Source: Scylla paramamosain (Eukaryota > Arthropoda > Malacostraca > Decapoda > Portunidae). Taken from it: a DNA stretch of 64,000 nucleotides. Made by a program: the position numbers and the translations under genes. Below are positions 25,324 through 41,153 of this stretch, one piece after another. Positions within the stretch are counted from its first letter, which is position 1; each line of letters begins with the position of its first letter. Below the pieces are notes generated by a model. It saw nothing but the letters and a program-made list of their open reading frames with translations, was not told the DNA's origin and searched no databases. The stretch lies in assembly GCF_035594125.1 (NCBI RefSeq), contig NC_087186.1, positions 1,830,228 to 1,894,227 on the forward strand, read 5' to 3'.

Positions 25324-28300
25324 AAAAGAATCCTAACTCCTCCCTGGGTTTTTTTATCCCCCTTCCTAAACCCAACTACTTGTCAACATGAACAATTCAC
25401 AAAGAGAAGAAAGTCTTGTGCAGCAAGGCCGCGGGAGGAGGAGAGGCATGCAGTTAGCAAGATCAGAAGAGCAATTACCATGAAAATAGCGGTAGAAGAC
25501 AGCTAGAGATGCAACATTGCGGCGATGAGAGAGAGGCTGAAGATAGTCAGTTACAGGAGAGGAGTTGATGAGACGAGAAGCTTTTGATTCCAACCTGTCT
25601 AGAAGAGCAGTATGAGTGGAACGCACCCCAGACATGTGAAGCATACTCCATACATGAACGGATAAGGCCCTTGTACAGAGTTAGTAGCTTTGGGTGGATG
25701 AGAAAAACTGGCGGAGACGTCTCAGAACACCTTACTTCATAGAAGCTGTTTTAGCTAGAGATGAGATGTGAAGTTTCCAGTTCAGATTATAAGTAAAGGA
25801 CAGACCGAGGATGTTCAGTGTAGAAGAGGGGGACAGTGGAGGGGACAGAAGAGGGGAGTGTCATTGAAGAAGAGGGGATAGTTGTCTGGAAGGTTGTGTC
25901 GAGTTGATAGATGAAGGAATTGAGTTTTTGAGTCATTAAACAATACCAAGTTTGCTCTGCCCCAATCAGAAATTTTAGAAAGATAAGAAGTCAAGCGTTC
26001 TGTGGCTTTTCTGCATGAAATGTTTACTTCCTTAAGGGTTGGACGTCTATGAAAAGACTTGGAAAAGTGCAGGGTAGTATCATCAGCGCAGGAGTGGATA
26101 AGACAAGAAGTTTAGTTTAGAAGATCATTAATGAATAATAAGAAGAGAGTGGGTGACAGGACAGAACCCTGAGAAACACCACTGTTAATAGATTTAGGAG
26201 AAGGACAGTGACCGTCTATCACAGCAGCAATAGAACGGTCAGAAAGGAAACTTGAGATGAAGTTACAGAGAGAAAGATAGAAGCCGTAGGAGGGTAGTTT
26301 GGAAAACAAAGCTTTGTGCCAGACTCTATGAAAAGCTTTTGATATGTCCAAGGCAACAGCAAAAAGTTTTACCAAAATCTTTAAAAGAGGATGACCAAGA
26401 CTCAGTAAGGAAAGCCAGAAGATCACCAGTAGAGCGGCCTTGACGGAACCCATACTGGCGGTCAGATAGAAGGTTGTGAAGTGATAGATGTTTAAGAATC
26501 TTCCTGTTGAGGATAAATTAAAAAACTTTAGCTAGGCAGGAAATTAAAGCAATAAGAAGGATTAGAACGGTCACCCTTTTTAGGAACAGGCTGAATGTAA
26601 GCAAATTTCCAGCAAGAAGGAAAGGTAGATGTTGACAGAGCTGAAAGAATTTGACTAGGCAAGGTGCAAGCACGGAGGCACAGTTTCGGAGAACAATAGG
26701 AGGGACCCCATCAGGTCCATAAGTCTTCCGAGAGTTTAGCCCAGCGAGGGCATGGAAAACATCATTGCGAAGAATTTTAGTAGGTAGCATGAAGTAGTCA
26801 GAGGGTGGAGGAGAGGGAGGAACAAGCCCAGAATCGTCCAAGGTAGAGTTTTTAGAAAAGGTTTGAGCGAAGAGTTCAGCTTTAGAAATAGATGTGATAG
26901 CAGTGGTGCCATCTGGTTGAAATAGAGGAGGGAAAGAAGAAGAAGCAAAGTTATAGGAGATATTTTTGGCTAGATGCCAGAAGTCACAAGGGGAGTTAGA
27001 TCTTGAAAGGTTTTGACATTTTCTGTTAATGAAGGAGTTTTTGGCTAGTTGGAGAACAGACTTGGCATGGTTCCGGGCAGAAATATAAAGTGCATGAGAT
27101 TCTGGTGATGGAAGGCTTAAGTACCTTTTGTGGGCCACCTCTCTATCATGTATAGCACGAGAACAAGCTGCACTAAACCAAGGTTTGGAAGGTTTAGGTC
27201 GAGAAAAAGAGTGAGGAATGTACGCCTCCATGCCAGACACTATCACCTCTGTTATGGGCTCAGTACATAAAGACGGGTCTCTGACACGGAAGCAGTAGTC
27301 ATTCCAAGGGAAATCATTCCAAAGGGAAATACCTCCTCAGGTCCCCCCAGCTAGCAGAGGCTAAACGCCAGAGGCACCTGTGCTTAGGGGGATCCTGAGG
27401 AGGGATTGGATCGATAGGACAAGATACTGATATGAGATTGTGATCGGAGGAGCCCAACGGAGAAGAAAGGGTGACAGCAAAAACAGAAGGATTAGAGGTC
27501 AGGAAAAGGTCAAGAATGTTGGGTGTATCTCCAAGACGGTCAGGAAAACGAGTAGGGTGTTGCACCAATTGCTTTAAGCCGTAGAGGATAGCAAAGTTGA
27601 AGGCTAGTTCACCAGGATAGTCAGTGAAGGGAGAGGAAAGCCAAAGCTGGTAGTGAACATTGAAGTCTCCAAGAATGGAGATCTCTGCAAAAGGGAAAAC
27701 TGCCAGAATGTGCTCCACTTTGGAAGTTAACTGGTCAAAGAATTTCTTATAGTCAGAGGAGTTAGGTGAGAGGTATACAGCACAGATAAATTTTGTTTGA
27801 GAGTGACTCTGTAGTCGTAGCCAGATGGTGGAAAACTCGGAAGAAGCGTGGGCACGAGAGCAGGTTAAGTCATTGTGCACATAAACGCAACATTTAGCTT
27901 TGGATCGAAAATGAGGATAGAGGAAGTAGGAGGGAACAGAAAAGGGGCTACTGTCAGTTACCTCAGACACCTGAGTTTCATTGAGGAAAAGAAGATGAGG
28001 TTTAGAAGAGGAGAGGTGGTGTTCTACAGATTGAAAATTTGATCTTAGACCGCGAATGTTGCAGAAGTTAATGAAGAAAAAGTTGAGGGGGGTGTCAAGA
28101 CACTTAAGGTCGTCGACAGAAAGGCAGTCCGGCCTTGGGACATTTATGGTCCGAGGCTGGTGTAGGAGTCACCATGATAATTTTGAAATTTTTGAGTGAA
28201 AGGTGTGTGTGTTATTAGGTGCTTGTAGTTTTTTTGTGGAGGAAGAGAGTTGTCTTTAAAGGGCAGGCTGTGACTGCCCCCTTTTGTTGTGAGACACAAA

Positions 28301-28454
28301 GGGAAACGTTCAGTGAGGTCACAGCTGAGTTTAATGATAAGTTCACAGCACCTCCTGAACAGTGCTTTAGACCTCAATGGGAGTAATTCTCGTTTCGGCA
28401 GATGTCTACTGCCTCCTCCTTATGAGAATGATAAAAAAAAAAAAAATAAATAAA

Positions 28455-32393
<3,939 letters not shown>

Positions 32394-32678
32394 TATTTTT
32401 TTTTTATTTATTTATTTTTCTATTTTGTTTGTTTGATTTCCTCTACTGATATTCATTAAATATGGGTGTATTAGTTCTTAATATGAGTTACTTTACAATC
32501 GTTAAATTACATAATTACTTGCACCATTGAAAAGATTTTGGGACATTTTTTTTATGGTTTTCAGCCGTTTTTTGGGTTATATGGTGGTTGGTCAGTTTTA
32601 AAACTAGATTAACAGTCCACATCACAATAAAATCCAACTTTTTAATATAATAATATTTCTTCATGTGGACCATACTCT

Positions 32679-32707
32679 GTGCGCGCGCGCGCGCTCACGC
32701 GCGCGTA

Positions 32708-32747
<40 letters not shown>
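32679..32747. repeat. Alternating (GC)n-(GT)n purine-pyrimidine tract
   Basis: GTGCGCGCGCGCGCGC, then CACGCGCGCGTATGTATG, then (TG)n to 32,747. Nearly strict purine-pyrimidine alternation over about 69 bp, a strong Z-DNA candidate, located 23 bp before the splice acceptor of the receptor-like exon. Confidence 0.85.
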
Positions 32748-32749
<2 letters not shown>

Positions 32750-32770
32750 GTTTTTATCTCTCCTTTTCAG

Positions 32771-32851
32771 GGAGCGTTTTTCATCTTGACAGCTGGTGGC
32801 ATCGTCTCTGCCTTATCCTTTTTGATTGAAACTCTTAAGCTGTATGCTTAG
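32771..32851 (+). CDS. Candidate last exon of an ionotropic receptor-like gene (M4 helix and stop)
   Basis: A pyrimidine tract ending TCTCTCCTTTTCAG (32,757-32,770) looks like a 3' splice site. The open frame after it reads GAFFILTAGGIVSALSFLIE and six more residues before TAG. A 20-residue hydrophobic helix with G.FF.L..G...S..SF..E is characteristic of the final membrane segment (M4) of ionotropic glutamate/ionotropic receptors, whose last exon often holds just this. An ATTAAA (32,945-32,950) could be the polyadenylation signal. The upstream exons are not visible in this window, so the gene identity is an inference. Receptor would be a plasma-membrane ligand-gated channel. Confidence 0.45.
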   Translation, partial: GAFFILTAGGIVSALSFLIETLKLYA

Positions 32852-32944
32852 ACCGAGCAAACTTTATCTCCTATCTTACTACATTGGATTTTCATCACAT
32901 TTTGATGACAGAATAATGTAAATTTTACCTTTCCTATCTGGGAA

Positions 32945-32950
32945 ATTAAA
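32945..32950 (+). terminator. Possible polyadenylation signal ATTAAA
   Basis: ATTAAA 94 bp after the stop of the receptor-like exon, followed by A-rich sequence. Common motif, weak evidence alone. Confidence 0.3.
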
Positions 32951-33405
<455 letters not shown>

Positions 33406-33669
33406 TATTTTGATCCTAACACTTCGCTTTTGTGGTTAGAACAGTGGATTTACACTTTTACTTCATTTCATTATAATATAGGTTACTTTTGGTTTTGACG
33501 ACCTTTGCAAAATCTCAATTGCTTATCTAACAGTTAAAACATTGAAAGAAAGAATATGAAGGGTTCTAAAGATATTTAATTTTAATAAGATCATTCTGGA
33601 ACTGACCAGATCTACCAAGAAATTTTTCGTATTTAGAAGAATTTGCTTACATTTCAGAAATCTCAAATC

Positions 33670-33902
33670 TTCCAGAATGTTCTACCAGACACCTTTGGAA
33701 GTTTCTATAACATTTTAGAGTATTCTATTCAATGTAAACATTTCCAGAGTATTCTAGAACTTTCTAGAATACAGTAAAATATATAGAAGTTTCAAGAATT
33801 TTCTAGAATCTACAGAAATTTTCTAGAATGTTTCAGAATATTCGAAAGTAAGTTCAAGAATATTCTAGAAAGATTGAGAACATACTGGAATACATTCTAG
33901 AA
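33670..33902 (+). promoter_or_regulatory. Array of perfect heat-shock elements (HSF-binding sites)
   Basis: HSE units are GAA or TTC inverted every 5 bp. Exact arrays: 33,670-33,682 (TTCcaGAAtgTTC, 3 units), 33,752-33,769 (TTCtaGAActTTCtaGAA, 4 units), 33,786-33,808 (5 units), 33,853-33,870 (4 units) and 33,895-33,902 (2 units). Several single or off-phase units lie between. They end 34 bp before a TATA box. This density is what heat-shock gene promoters of arthropods show. HSF binding as trimers is known for such arrays; use here is inferred. Confidence 0.8.
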
Positions 33903-33935
33903 AGACTAAGAATATACTAGAGTACTACTTGACAA

Positions 33936-33943
33936 TATAAAAG
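33936..33943 (+). promoter_or_regulatory. TATA box
   Basis: TATAAAAG, placed 31 bp before the A of the initiator. It lies just downstream of the HSE array. Confidence 0.75.
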
Positions 33944-33964
33944 TAGCGGTTTGCAGACCAGAAA

Positions 33965-33970
33965 TCAGTT
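33965..33970 (+). promoter_or_regulatory. Initiator TCAGTT (predicted +1 at 33,967)
   Basis: TCAGTT matches the arthropod initiator TCAGTY, at the right distance from the TATA box. The predicted transcript would have a 5' UTR of 42 nt before the ATG at 34,009. Confidence 0.7.
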
Positions 33971-34008
33971 CTGTTTCAACTTCCTGAGAAGACATCACAA
34001 GAGGTGAA

Positions 34009-34122
34009 ATGGCATCAAGAAGCTACAATCATTCTCTGGATGCATTCTGCAACATATGTGGTCAATTCATCAAGACAAGAGCAAAGATGTTCTCTGTGAC
34101 AGCATCTGGAAAAAAATGGTGA
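34009..34122 (+). pseudogene. Short Cys-containing ORF under the heat-shock-type promoter, truncated
   Basis: 37 codons, MASRSYNHSLDAF followed by CNICGQFIKTRAK and SVTAS. From memory this resembles the start of an uncharacterised multicopy arthropod protein family that begins with an FCYxCGxFI pair and continues with TRAK.YSVTAS. I cannot verify that. After SVTAS the frame seems to be lost through an A-run (AAAAAAA at 34,110-34,116), then a stop, while following bases still hint at a continued reading in another frame. It is either a decayed copy or a true micro-ORF. No known function. Confidence 0.4.
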
Positions 34123-34687
34123 AATTTAGCTATCTTGGGACAAAAAATAATTCTAAAAGCCACAAGAGTTGCAATGCGTTGCAATGAAAGGAGTTAGAAA
34201 ATAACACTTAATTGTCAAAGACAAGAAAAAAAAAGTTACATAGTGTTATAAAAAGTACGAATCCTATATTAAACAATCAAACTACATCTTGCCTTCTCGC
34301 CTTTTCATACTACGCTTCGAAGCTTTAATTTTTATTTCTCGTCTCTTCTTTCCTCAGTCCACCTGCAACACGCTCCCATATCAGATATCCCATATCCCAT
34401 ATCAGGTCTATTTTATTACTATATATATATATTTTTTTTCAAATATTTTGTTTTTCTTTGTCTATATTTTTCATCTATTTTACATTTTATCCATTGTTAC
34501 ATTTCATATACACTTTTTTATTCGTTTTTACGTATTATATATTATGTTTCTTTCACCTTGCAATAAACCTTGTTTTTCTGTTTTAGCTTGAAAATGCCGT
34601 GAGTCATACGCCAAAATGTTGGAAGAATAAACCTCACTCCGCTATAATTGTCCATACACGCCGAACTACAACTACACGGAATAAATG
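34123..34687. other. No recognisable feature
   Basis: AT-rich. A 100-codon T-rich frame at 34,289-34,591 encodes only Phe/Ile/Tyr-rich sequence and is probably chance. A CATATC repeat occurs at 34,377-34,405. Confidence 0.45.
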
Positions 34688-34895
<208 letters not shown>

Positions 34896-34919
34896 ATAGA
34901 ACAGGTTCCTAGTTATAGA

Positions 34920-35000
34920 TGAAGTAAAGAGGGATACACCAGACTTTCTTTTTCATTTGTTGCAAGGCATTTATTGCAAGGCATCATCAGGCTAGAAAGT
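34920..35000 (-). mobile_element. Penelope-like terminal sequence (minus strand)
   Basis: On the minus strand the stretch CCTGATGATGCC is followed by two copies of GCCTTGCAAYAAAT, then GAAAAAGAAAGTCTGGTG and TATCCC. The second half matches the end of the Penelope-like fragment at 38,540-38,705 (TTGCAATAAATGAAAAA...GTCTGGTTTATCCC). CTGATGA is an intact hammerhead 5' core. How far the element extends to the right is unclear. Confidence 0.45.
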
Positions 35001-35494
35001 TTGATAAAAATAAGTACAAAGACAGAAGAATCATAATAAAATATTACACTAGGGTCACAGATTAAAACCAACAGCAACTAAAAGAGACAGGCAGGCAAGC
35101 AGTAACATAAAATAAGAAAAAAACAATGCGATATAATAACTTATCAGCTACAACTTATACAAGACAAAAAAAAAAAAAAAGTCAAGCAAAATTAAGGTGT
35201 GAAGCTATGGACAAACCTTGTGTGGTCTCGCTTATGGTGTGCTGAGGACTGACAAATGGTGGTGTGAGAACTAGATTAGTTACGAACCCGGATCCTCAAA
35301 GCTACGAGCAGAGTTAAGAAAAAAAAATGTAATTGTAATGAAGGCAGTTGGTTATTTGATTCAGGTTTCAGGTATTTAATGTAAATAACTTCTAATATTT
35401 CAGTACTTGTAAAAAAAAGAAGGAGTAGCAAACGTATTGATAAAGATACATATGAACATCTTGACGCCAAGTTCATATCTATTTTTACCAGTAC
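35001..35494. other. Nothing clear
   Basis: May contain more of the minus-strand Penelope-like copy, but no GIY-YIG or RT motif could be read. Confidence 0.35.
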
Positions 35495-38432
35495 TTTTTT
35501 TTTTTTTTTATGTAGGAACGACACAGGCCAAAGGCAACAAAAATCCAATAAAAAAAAAATACCCACTGAAACGCCAGTCCCATAAAAGGGTCAAAGTAGT
35601 AGTCAAAGATTGATGAATAAGTGTCTTGAAACCTCCCTCTTGAAGGAATTCAAGTCATAGGAAGGTGGAAATACAGAAGCAGGCAGGGAGTTCCTGAGTT
35701 TACCAGAGAAAGGGATGAGTGATTGAGAATACTGGTTGACTCTTGCGTTAGAGAGGTGGACAGAATAGGAGTGAGAGAAAAAAGAAAGTCTTGGGCAGCG
35801 AGGCCGCGGGAGGAGGGGAGGCATGCAGTTCGCAAGATCAGAAGAGCTGTTAGCATGAAAATGGCGGTAGAAGACAGCTACAGATGCAACATTGCGGCGG
35901 TGAGAGAGAGAGGCTGAATACAGTCAGTTAAAGGAGAGAAGTTGATGAGACGAAAAGCATTTGATTCCACCTTGTCTAGAAGAGCAGTATGAGTGGAACC
36001 CCCCCCCCAGACATGTGAAGCATACTCCATACATGGACGGATAAGGCCCTTGTACAGAGCAGCTGAGGGGGGGGGGGTGAGAAAAACTGGCGGGCGGAGA
36101 CGTCTCAAAATGCCTAACTTCATAGAAGCTGTTTTAGCTAGAGATGTGAAGATTCCAGTTCAGTAAAGGACAGACCGAGGATGTTCAGTGTAGAAGAGGG
36201 GGACAGCTGAATGTCATTAAAGAAGAGGGGATAGTTGTCTGGAAGGTTGTGTCGAGTTGATACATGGAGGAATTGAGTTATTGAGGCATTGAACAATACC
36301 AAGTTTGCACTGCCCCAATCAGAAATTTTTGAAAGATCATAAGTCAAGCGTTCTGTGGCTTCCCTGCGTGATATGTTTACCTCCTGAAGGGTTGGACGTC
36401 TATGAAAAGGCGTGGAAAAGTGCAGGGTGGATAGGACAAGAAGTTTGGTTTAAAAGATCATTAATGAATAATAAGAGAGTGGGTGACAGGACAGAACCCT
36501 GAGGAACACCACTGTTAATAGATTTAGGAGAAGAACAGTGACCGTCTACCACAGCAGCAATAGAACAGTCAGAAAGGAAACTTGAGATGAAGTTACAGAG
36601 AGAAGGATAGAAACCGTAGGAGGGTAGTTTGGAAATCAAAGCTTTGTGCCAGGCTCTATCAAAAGCTTTTGATATGTCCAAGGCAACAGCAAAAGTGTCA
36701 CCAAAATCTCTAAAAGAGGATGACCAAGACTCAGTAAGGAAAGCCAGATCACCAGTAGAGCGGCCTTGACGGAACCCATACTGGCGATCAGATAGGAGGT
36801 TGTGAAGTGATAAATGTTTAAGAATCTTCGTGTTGAGGATAGATTCAAAAACCTTAAGCAATAGGACGGTAGTTTGAGGGTTTAGAACGGTCACCCTTTT
36901 TAGGAACAGGTTGAATGTAGGCAAACTTCCAGCAAGAAGGAAAGGTAGATGTTGACAGACAGAGCTGAAAGAATTTGACTAGGCAAGGTGCAAGCACGGA
37001 GGCACAGTTTCGGAGAACAATAGGAGGGACCCCATCAGGTCCATAAGCCTTCCGAGGGCTTAGGCCAGCGAGGGCATGGAAAACATTATTGCGAAGAATT
37101 TTAATAGGTAGTAGCATGAAGTAATCAGAGGGTGGAGGAGAGGAAGGAACAAGCCCAGAATCGTCCAAGGTAGAGTTTTTAGAAAAGGTTTGAGCGAAGA
37201 GTTCAGCTTTAGAAATAGATGTGATAGCAGTGGTGCCATCTGGTTGAAATAGAGGAGGGAAAGAAGAAGAAGCAAAGTTATTGGAGATATTTTTGGCTAG
37301 ATGCCAGAAATCACGAGGGGAGTTAGATCTTGAAAGGTTTTGACATTTTCTGTTAATGAAGGAGTTTTTGGCTAATTGGAGAACAGACTTGGCATGGTTC
37401 CGGGCAGAAATATATAGTGCATGAGATTCTGGTTATGGAAGACTTAAGTACCTTTTGTGGGCCACCTCTGTATTGTGTATAGCACGAGAACAAGCTGTGT
37501 TAAACCAAGGTTTAGAAGGTTCAGGACGAGAAAAAGAGTGAGGAATGTACACCTCCATGCCAGACACTATCACCTCTGTTATGCGCTCAGCACACAAAGA
37601 CGGGTCTCTGACACGGAAGCAGTAGTCATTCCAAGGAAAATCAGCAAAATACCTCCTCAGGTGCCCCCAACTAGCAGCGGCAAAACGCTAGAGGCACCTT
37701 CGCTTAGGGGGATCTTGAGGAGGGATTGGAGCGATAGGACAAGATACAGATATGAGATTGTGATCGGAGGAGCCCAACGGAGAAGAAAGGGTGACAGCAT
37801 AAGCAGAAGGATTAGAGGTCAGGAAAAGGTCAAGAATGTTGGGCATATCTCCAAGACGGTCAGGAATACGAGTAGGGTGTTGCACCAGTTGCTTTAGGTC
37901 ATGAAGGATAGCAAATTTGTAGGCTAGTTCACCAGGATGGTCAGTGAAGGGAGAGGAAAGCCAAAGCTGGTGGTGAACACTGAAGTCTCCAAGAATGGAG
38001 ATCTCTGGAAAAGGGAAGAGAGTCAGAATGTGCTCCACTTTGGAAGTTAAGTAGTCAAAGAATTTCTTATAGTTAGAGGAGTTAGGTGAGAGGTATACAG
38101 CACAGATAAATTTAGTTTGAGAGTGACTCTGTAGTCGTAGCCAGATGGTGGAAAACTCGGAAGAAGAAGCGTGGGCACGAGAGCAGGTCATTGTGCACAT
38201 AAACGCAGCATCCAGCTTTGTATCGAAAGTGAGGATAGAGAAAGTAGGACGGAGCAGAAAAGGGGCTACTGTCAGTTGCCTCAGCCACCTGAGTTTCAGT
38301 GAGGAATAGAAGATGAGGTTTAGAAGAGGAGAGGTGGTGTTCTACAGATTGAAAATTAAATCTTAGACCGCGAATGTTGCAGAAGTTTATGAAGAAAAAG
38401 TTGAGGGGGGTGTCAAGACACTTAGCGTCGTG
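35495..38432 (-). mobile_element. LINE family A, copy 6, 5'-truncated
   Basis: Minus-strand copy close to copy 1 in sequence, from the A-run at 35,497 to about 38,432, where it stops in the N-terminal coding region (complement of TAAGTGTCTTGACACC). Coding pieces: endonuclease 38,200-37,688 (GDFS instead of GDFN, SDHN kept), linker 37,168-36,854, RT 36,924-36,400 (LDISKAFD and GVPQGS kept). A deletion at about 36,430 joins CPIHP directly to ALFHAFS and removes YADD. Inactive. Confidence 0.85.
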
Positions 38433-38539
38433 GACACGTTTACTATTGCCTCTTTTTTTTTTTTTCCTTTTTAATTCAACAACAGTATTCGTATTGGACT
38501 TATCTCTAACATCATTTATGAATTTATTTGTTCTAGTTT

Positions 38540-38705
38540 CTCAAGACTCGATATACTGGAGAAACCAAAAGGAATCTAACACATAGAATCAGTGAACACA
38601 AAAGGCATTTTAATAAGTACACAGAAACAGTTAACCTGATAGTCTTCTGTGAAGTTGAAACGTTGCAATAAATGAAAAAAAAGAAGTCTGGTTTATCCCT
38701 GCTTA
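38540..38705 (+). mobile_element. Penelope-like retroelement end with GIY-YIG remnant
   Basis: The frame 38,540-38,671 reads LKTRYTGETKRNLTHRISEH and continues KRHFNKYTETVNL to a stop. The Y.GET.R.L..R.SEHK signature is that of the Penelope-like GIY-YIG domain. A degenerate hammerhead end, TTGAAACGTTG (38,654-38,664), follows, then TGCAATAAATGAAAAA and GTCTGGTTTATCCC, shared with the copy at 34.92-35.0 kb. It belongs to a different subfamily from the one at 24.8 kb. Confidence 0.6.
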
Positions 38706-38709
38706 CCTC

Positions 38710-39068
<359 letters not shown>

Positions 39069-39145
39069 AAGTAATAAAAGAGTTTCATCCTCCCATATTG
39101 TAATTAGTTTTTATGCAAACCTCTAAATAGCCCCACAATAATTTT

Positions 39146-39148
<3 letters not shown>

Positions 39149-39226
<78 letters not shown>

Positions 39227-39232
39227 GAGAGA
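39149..39232. repeat. (GA)n microsatellite
   Basis: About 84 bp GA with one T interruption. Confidence 0.95.
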
Positions 39233-39547
39233 GCAAACATGAAGCGCAGTGCGAGGCGGGAGGCAAGTTTCTCACTCCCCCAGTTTTCCATTCCTTTCCT
39301 CCCCACCCCCATTTCCCTCCACTTCCCAGTCACATGATCTAGCTTGCCTGTTTCCCGGTAGCGAAGTGGGTGCATGCCTTTGTTTAGTAACATCAGTGTT
39401 GCCAGATCCATCGAAATTTCATGAGATCTACTGAAATTTCGATAAATCTCAAGAAATCTCGAATTATTGCCGTAATGTAGTGAATTTTGAGAGGTTCTCC
39501 ATAGAATATACATAAATTATGCTTCCTGGTAGATAAAAATCCATGAA

Positions 39548-39555
<8 letters not shown>

Positions 39556-39639
<84 letters not shown>

Positions 39640-39640
39640 T
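39556..39640. repeat. (GA)n then G-run
   Basis: About 75 bp GA ending in GGGGGGGGG. Confidence 0.9.
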
Positions 39641-39955
39641 GAGGTGGGGAGGGGACAAGGGAGGGGTCAGGGAGGACGAACACGTACTTACTGTTCGGTC
39701 TTGCTACGTGTTTCATACGTTTAGGTTACATGTATCACTGCCAGCCAGTACCACCTCACCACCGGCCGGTTGGTGTCAGTTTAGCAGTTACGCTGAGGTG
39801 CAGGGCCCAGGGGCCAGGACAGTTCAAGCTGCTGCGACCTGCGAGTACCCAGTTGTGCCTCGTTATAACTGAAAAGTAAGAAGTTTTTATAAACAGTGGC
39901 GTAGCTAGGTATTTATCATTTGGGAGTCACGAATGACTACGGGGACACCATAATG
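39641..39955. other. No recognisable feature
   Basis: Relatively GC-rich stretch, no domain-bearing frame. Confidence 0.45.
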
Positions 39956-39958
39956 TAT

Positions 39959-40184
<226 letters not shown>

Positions 40185-40324
40185 AGGAGCCGAACAAGGG
40201 CTTACAGCTGCAGAGTTTGATGAGGGTCAGGGGTTTGCTCTCAGTGCCACTAACATTTTGCATTCTGACCAATATAAAAAATGTATTTGATATATGGACT
40301 ATGGAATGTTATTAGATTTCATTC

Positions 40325-40857
40325 TGTCATGTTAGTGGCCGAGTTTACCCTGAAAAGGGAAATTTCTGCAGTTGAAGAAAATATTTCACCGGCCTATGAA
40401 GGAATATAAGGGTTTTAGTACTTTGTGAAGTGACGGGAATGTCATATATTGATGTGTATAATATTTAAGCAATAAGGGAGGTGATATAAGAGCCTGAGTA
40501 AAAAGGAGAATCTATTGTGATTGAGTGTGGGAATTATCCTGTGTTGGTTTAGGGTAGAAATTTGTTCCCTAATTTTCCCTTAATGTGTACTATCTCAAAT
40601 TATTTGCAAGTTAATATTATTATCAATAAATTATGTTAATATACAGAATAATTGTGTTTTCTACCCCAACATTGATCTGGTATTGAGGTAATTTCTGGTG
40701 TGTTTTGCCAAGGAAAGGTTTTTGTGAGAGGGTTTAAAAAGTGGCGATTTCTGATAGGTCGAGTAGGTATTCGAGGCCTTTAAAAATCCAGACCTTTAAA
40801 ACTTTCTGGGATCAGTGTAACGTCCACTTTCTTGGAAAGATTACCGGGATCATGACA
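40325..40857 (+). mobile_element. Solo LTR (533 bp), TGTCATG...CATGACA, 4-bp target duplication
   Basis: The terminal inverted repeats TGTCATG (40,325) and CATGACA (40,857) are flanked by the direct repeat ATTC (40,321-40,324 and 40,858-40,861). It is an inverted relative of the LTR at 15,234-16,307. Shared blocks include GGCCGAGTTTACC near one end and AAATCCAGACCTTTAAAACT near the other. No coding region is attached. A 4-bp duplication fits Ty3/gypsy-type integrases. Strand is arbitrary. Confidence 0.8.
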
Positions 40858-40888
40858 ATTCTATTAGTGTGTGTTAATTACTGTAGGG

Positions 40889-41077
40889 TAGTGCTGTCCA
40901 AACTTTTTCGCCTTTATTACCTCATACTGTTATGTAACCCCCATGGCTGATTAAACTCAACTATATTATGTTAATATTATATTATATTTAGGTACACGTA
41001 CATTACGCGTCCTTCTTATAGGTACCTATCCCTCTCCCTTCATAAGACATGGGAGGTTTTTGCTATGTGCGCGTGCA

Positions 41078-41153
<76 letters not shown>

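Larger units (their letters stand above)
24825..25402 (+). mobile_element. Penelope-like retroelement 3' fragment
   Basis: A 578-bp plus-strand insertion in LINE-A copy 5, bounded by a 7-bp direct repeat AGAGAAG (24,818-24,824 and 25,403-25,409). It holds the C-terminal GIY-YIG endonuclease of a Penelope-like element followed by about 290 bp of terminal sequence with a hammerhead-like motif. It is 5'-truncated, losing all of the reverse transcriptase. Penelope-like elements encode RT plus GIY-YIG and carry hammerhead motifs in their terminal repeats. Confidence 0.75.
24535..28432 (-). mobile_element. LINE family A, copy 5, nearly full length, interrupted by a Penelope-like insertion
   Basis: Minus-strand copy from the 3' A-run (24,535) to the 5' terminal TTACTGCC-type end at about 28,432 (complement of the GGAGGAGGCAGTAG start). 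A Penelope-like fragment occupies 24,825-25,402. Coding pieces are spread over several frames: endonuclease 27,970-27,314 (GDFN and SDHN kept), RT 27,246-26,518 and 26,453-26,112 (LDISKAF kept; GVSQGS instead of GVPQGS), and tail 25,644 onward. The catalytic box reads CADD instead of YADD. Inactive. Confidence 0.85.

Noticed and set aside
34289..34591. A 100-codon frame downstream of the heat-shock-type promoter
   Set aside because: Composition is Phe/Ile/Tyr from T-rich DNA and it does not continue the short ORF. Probably chance.
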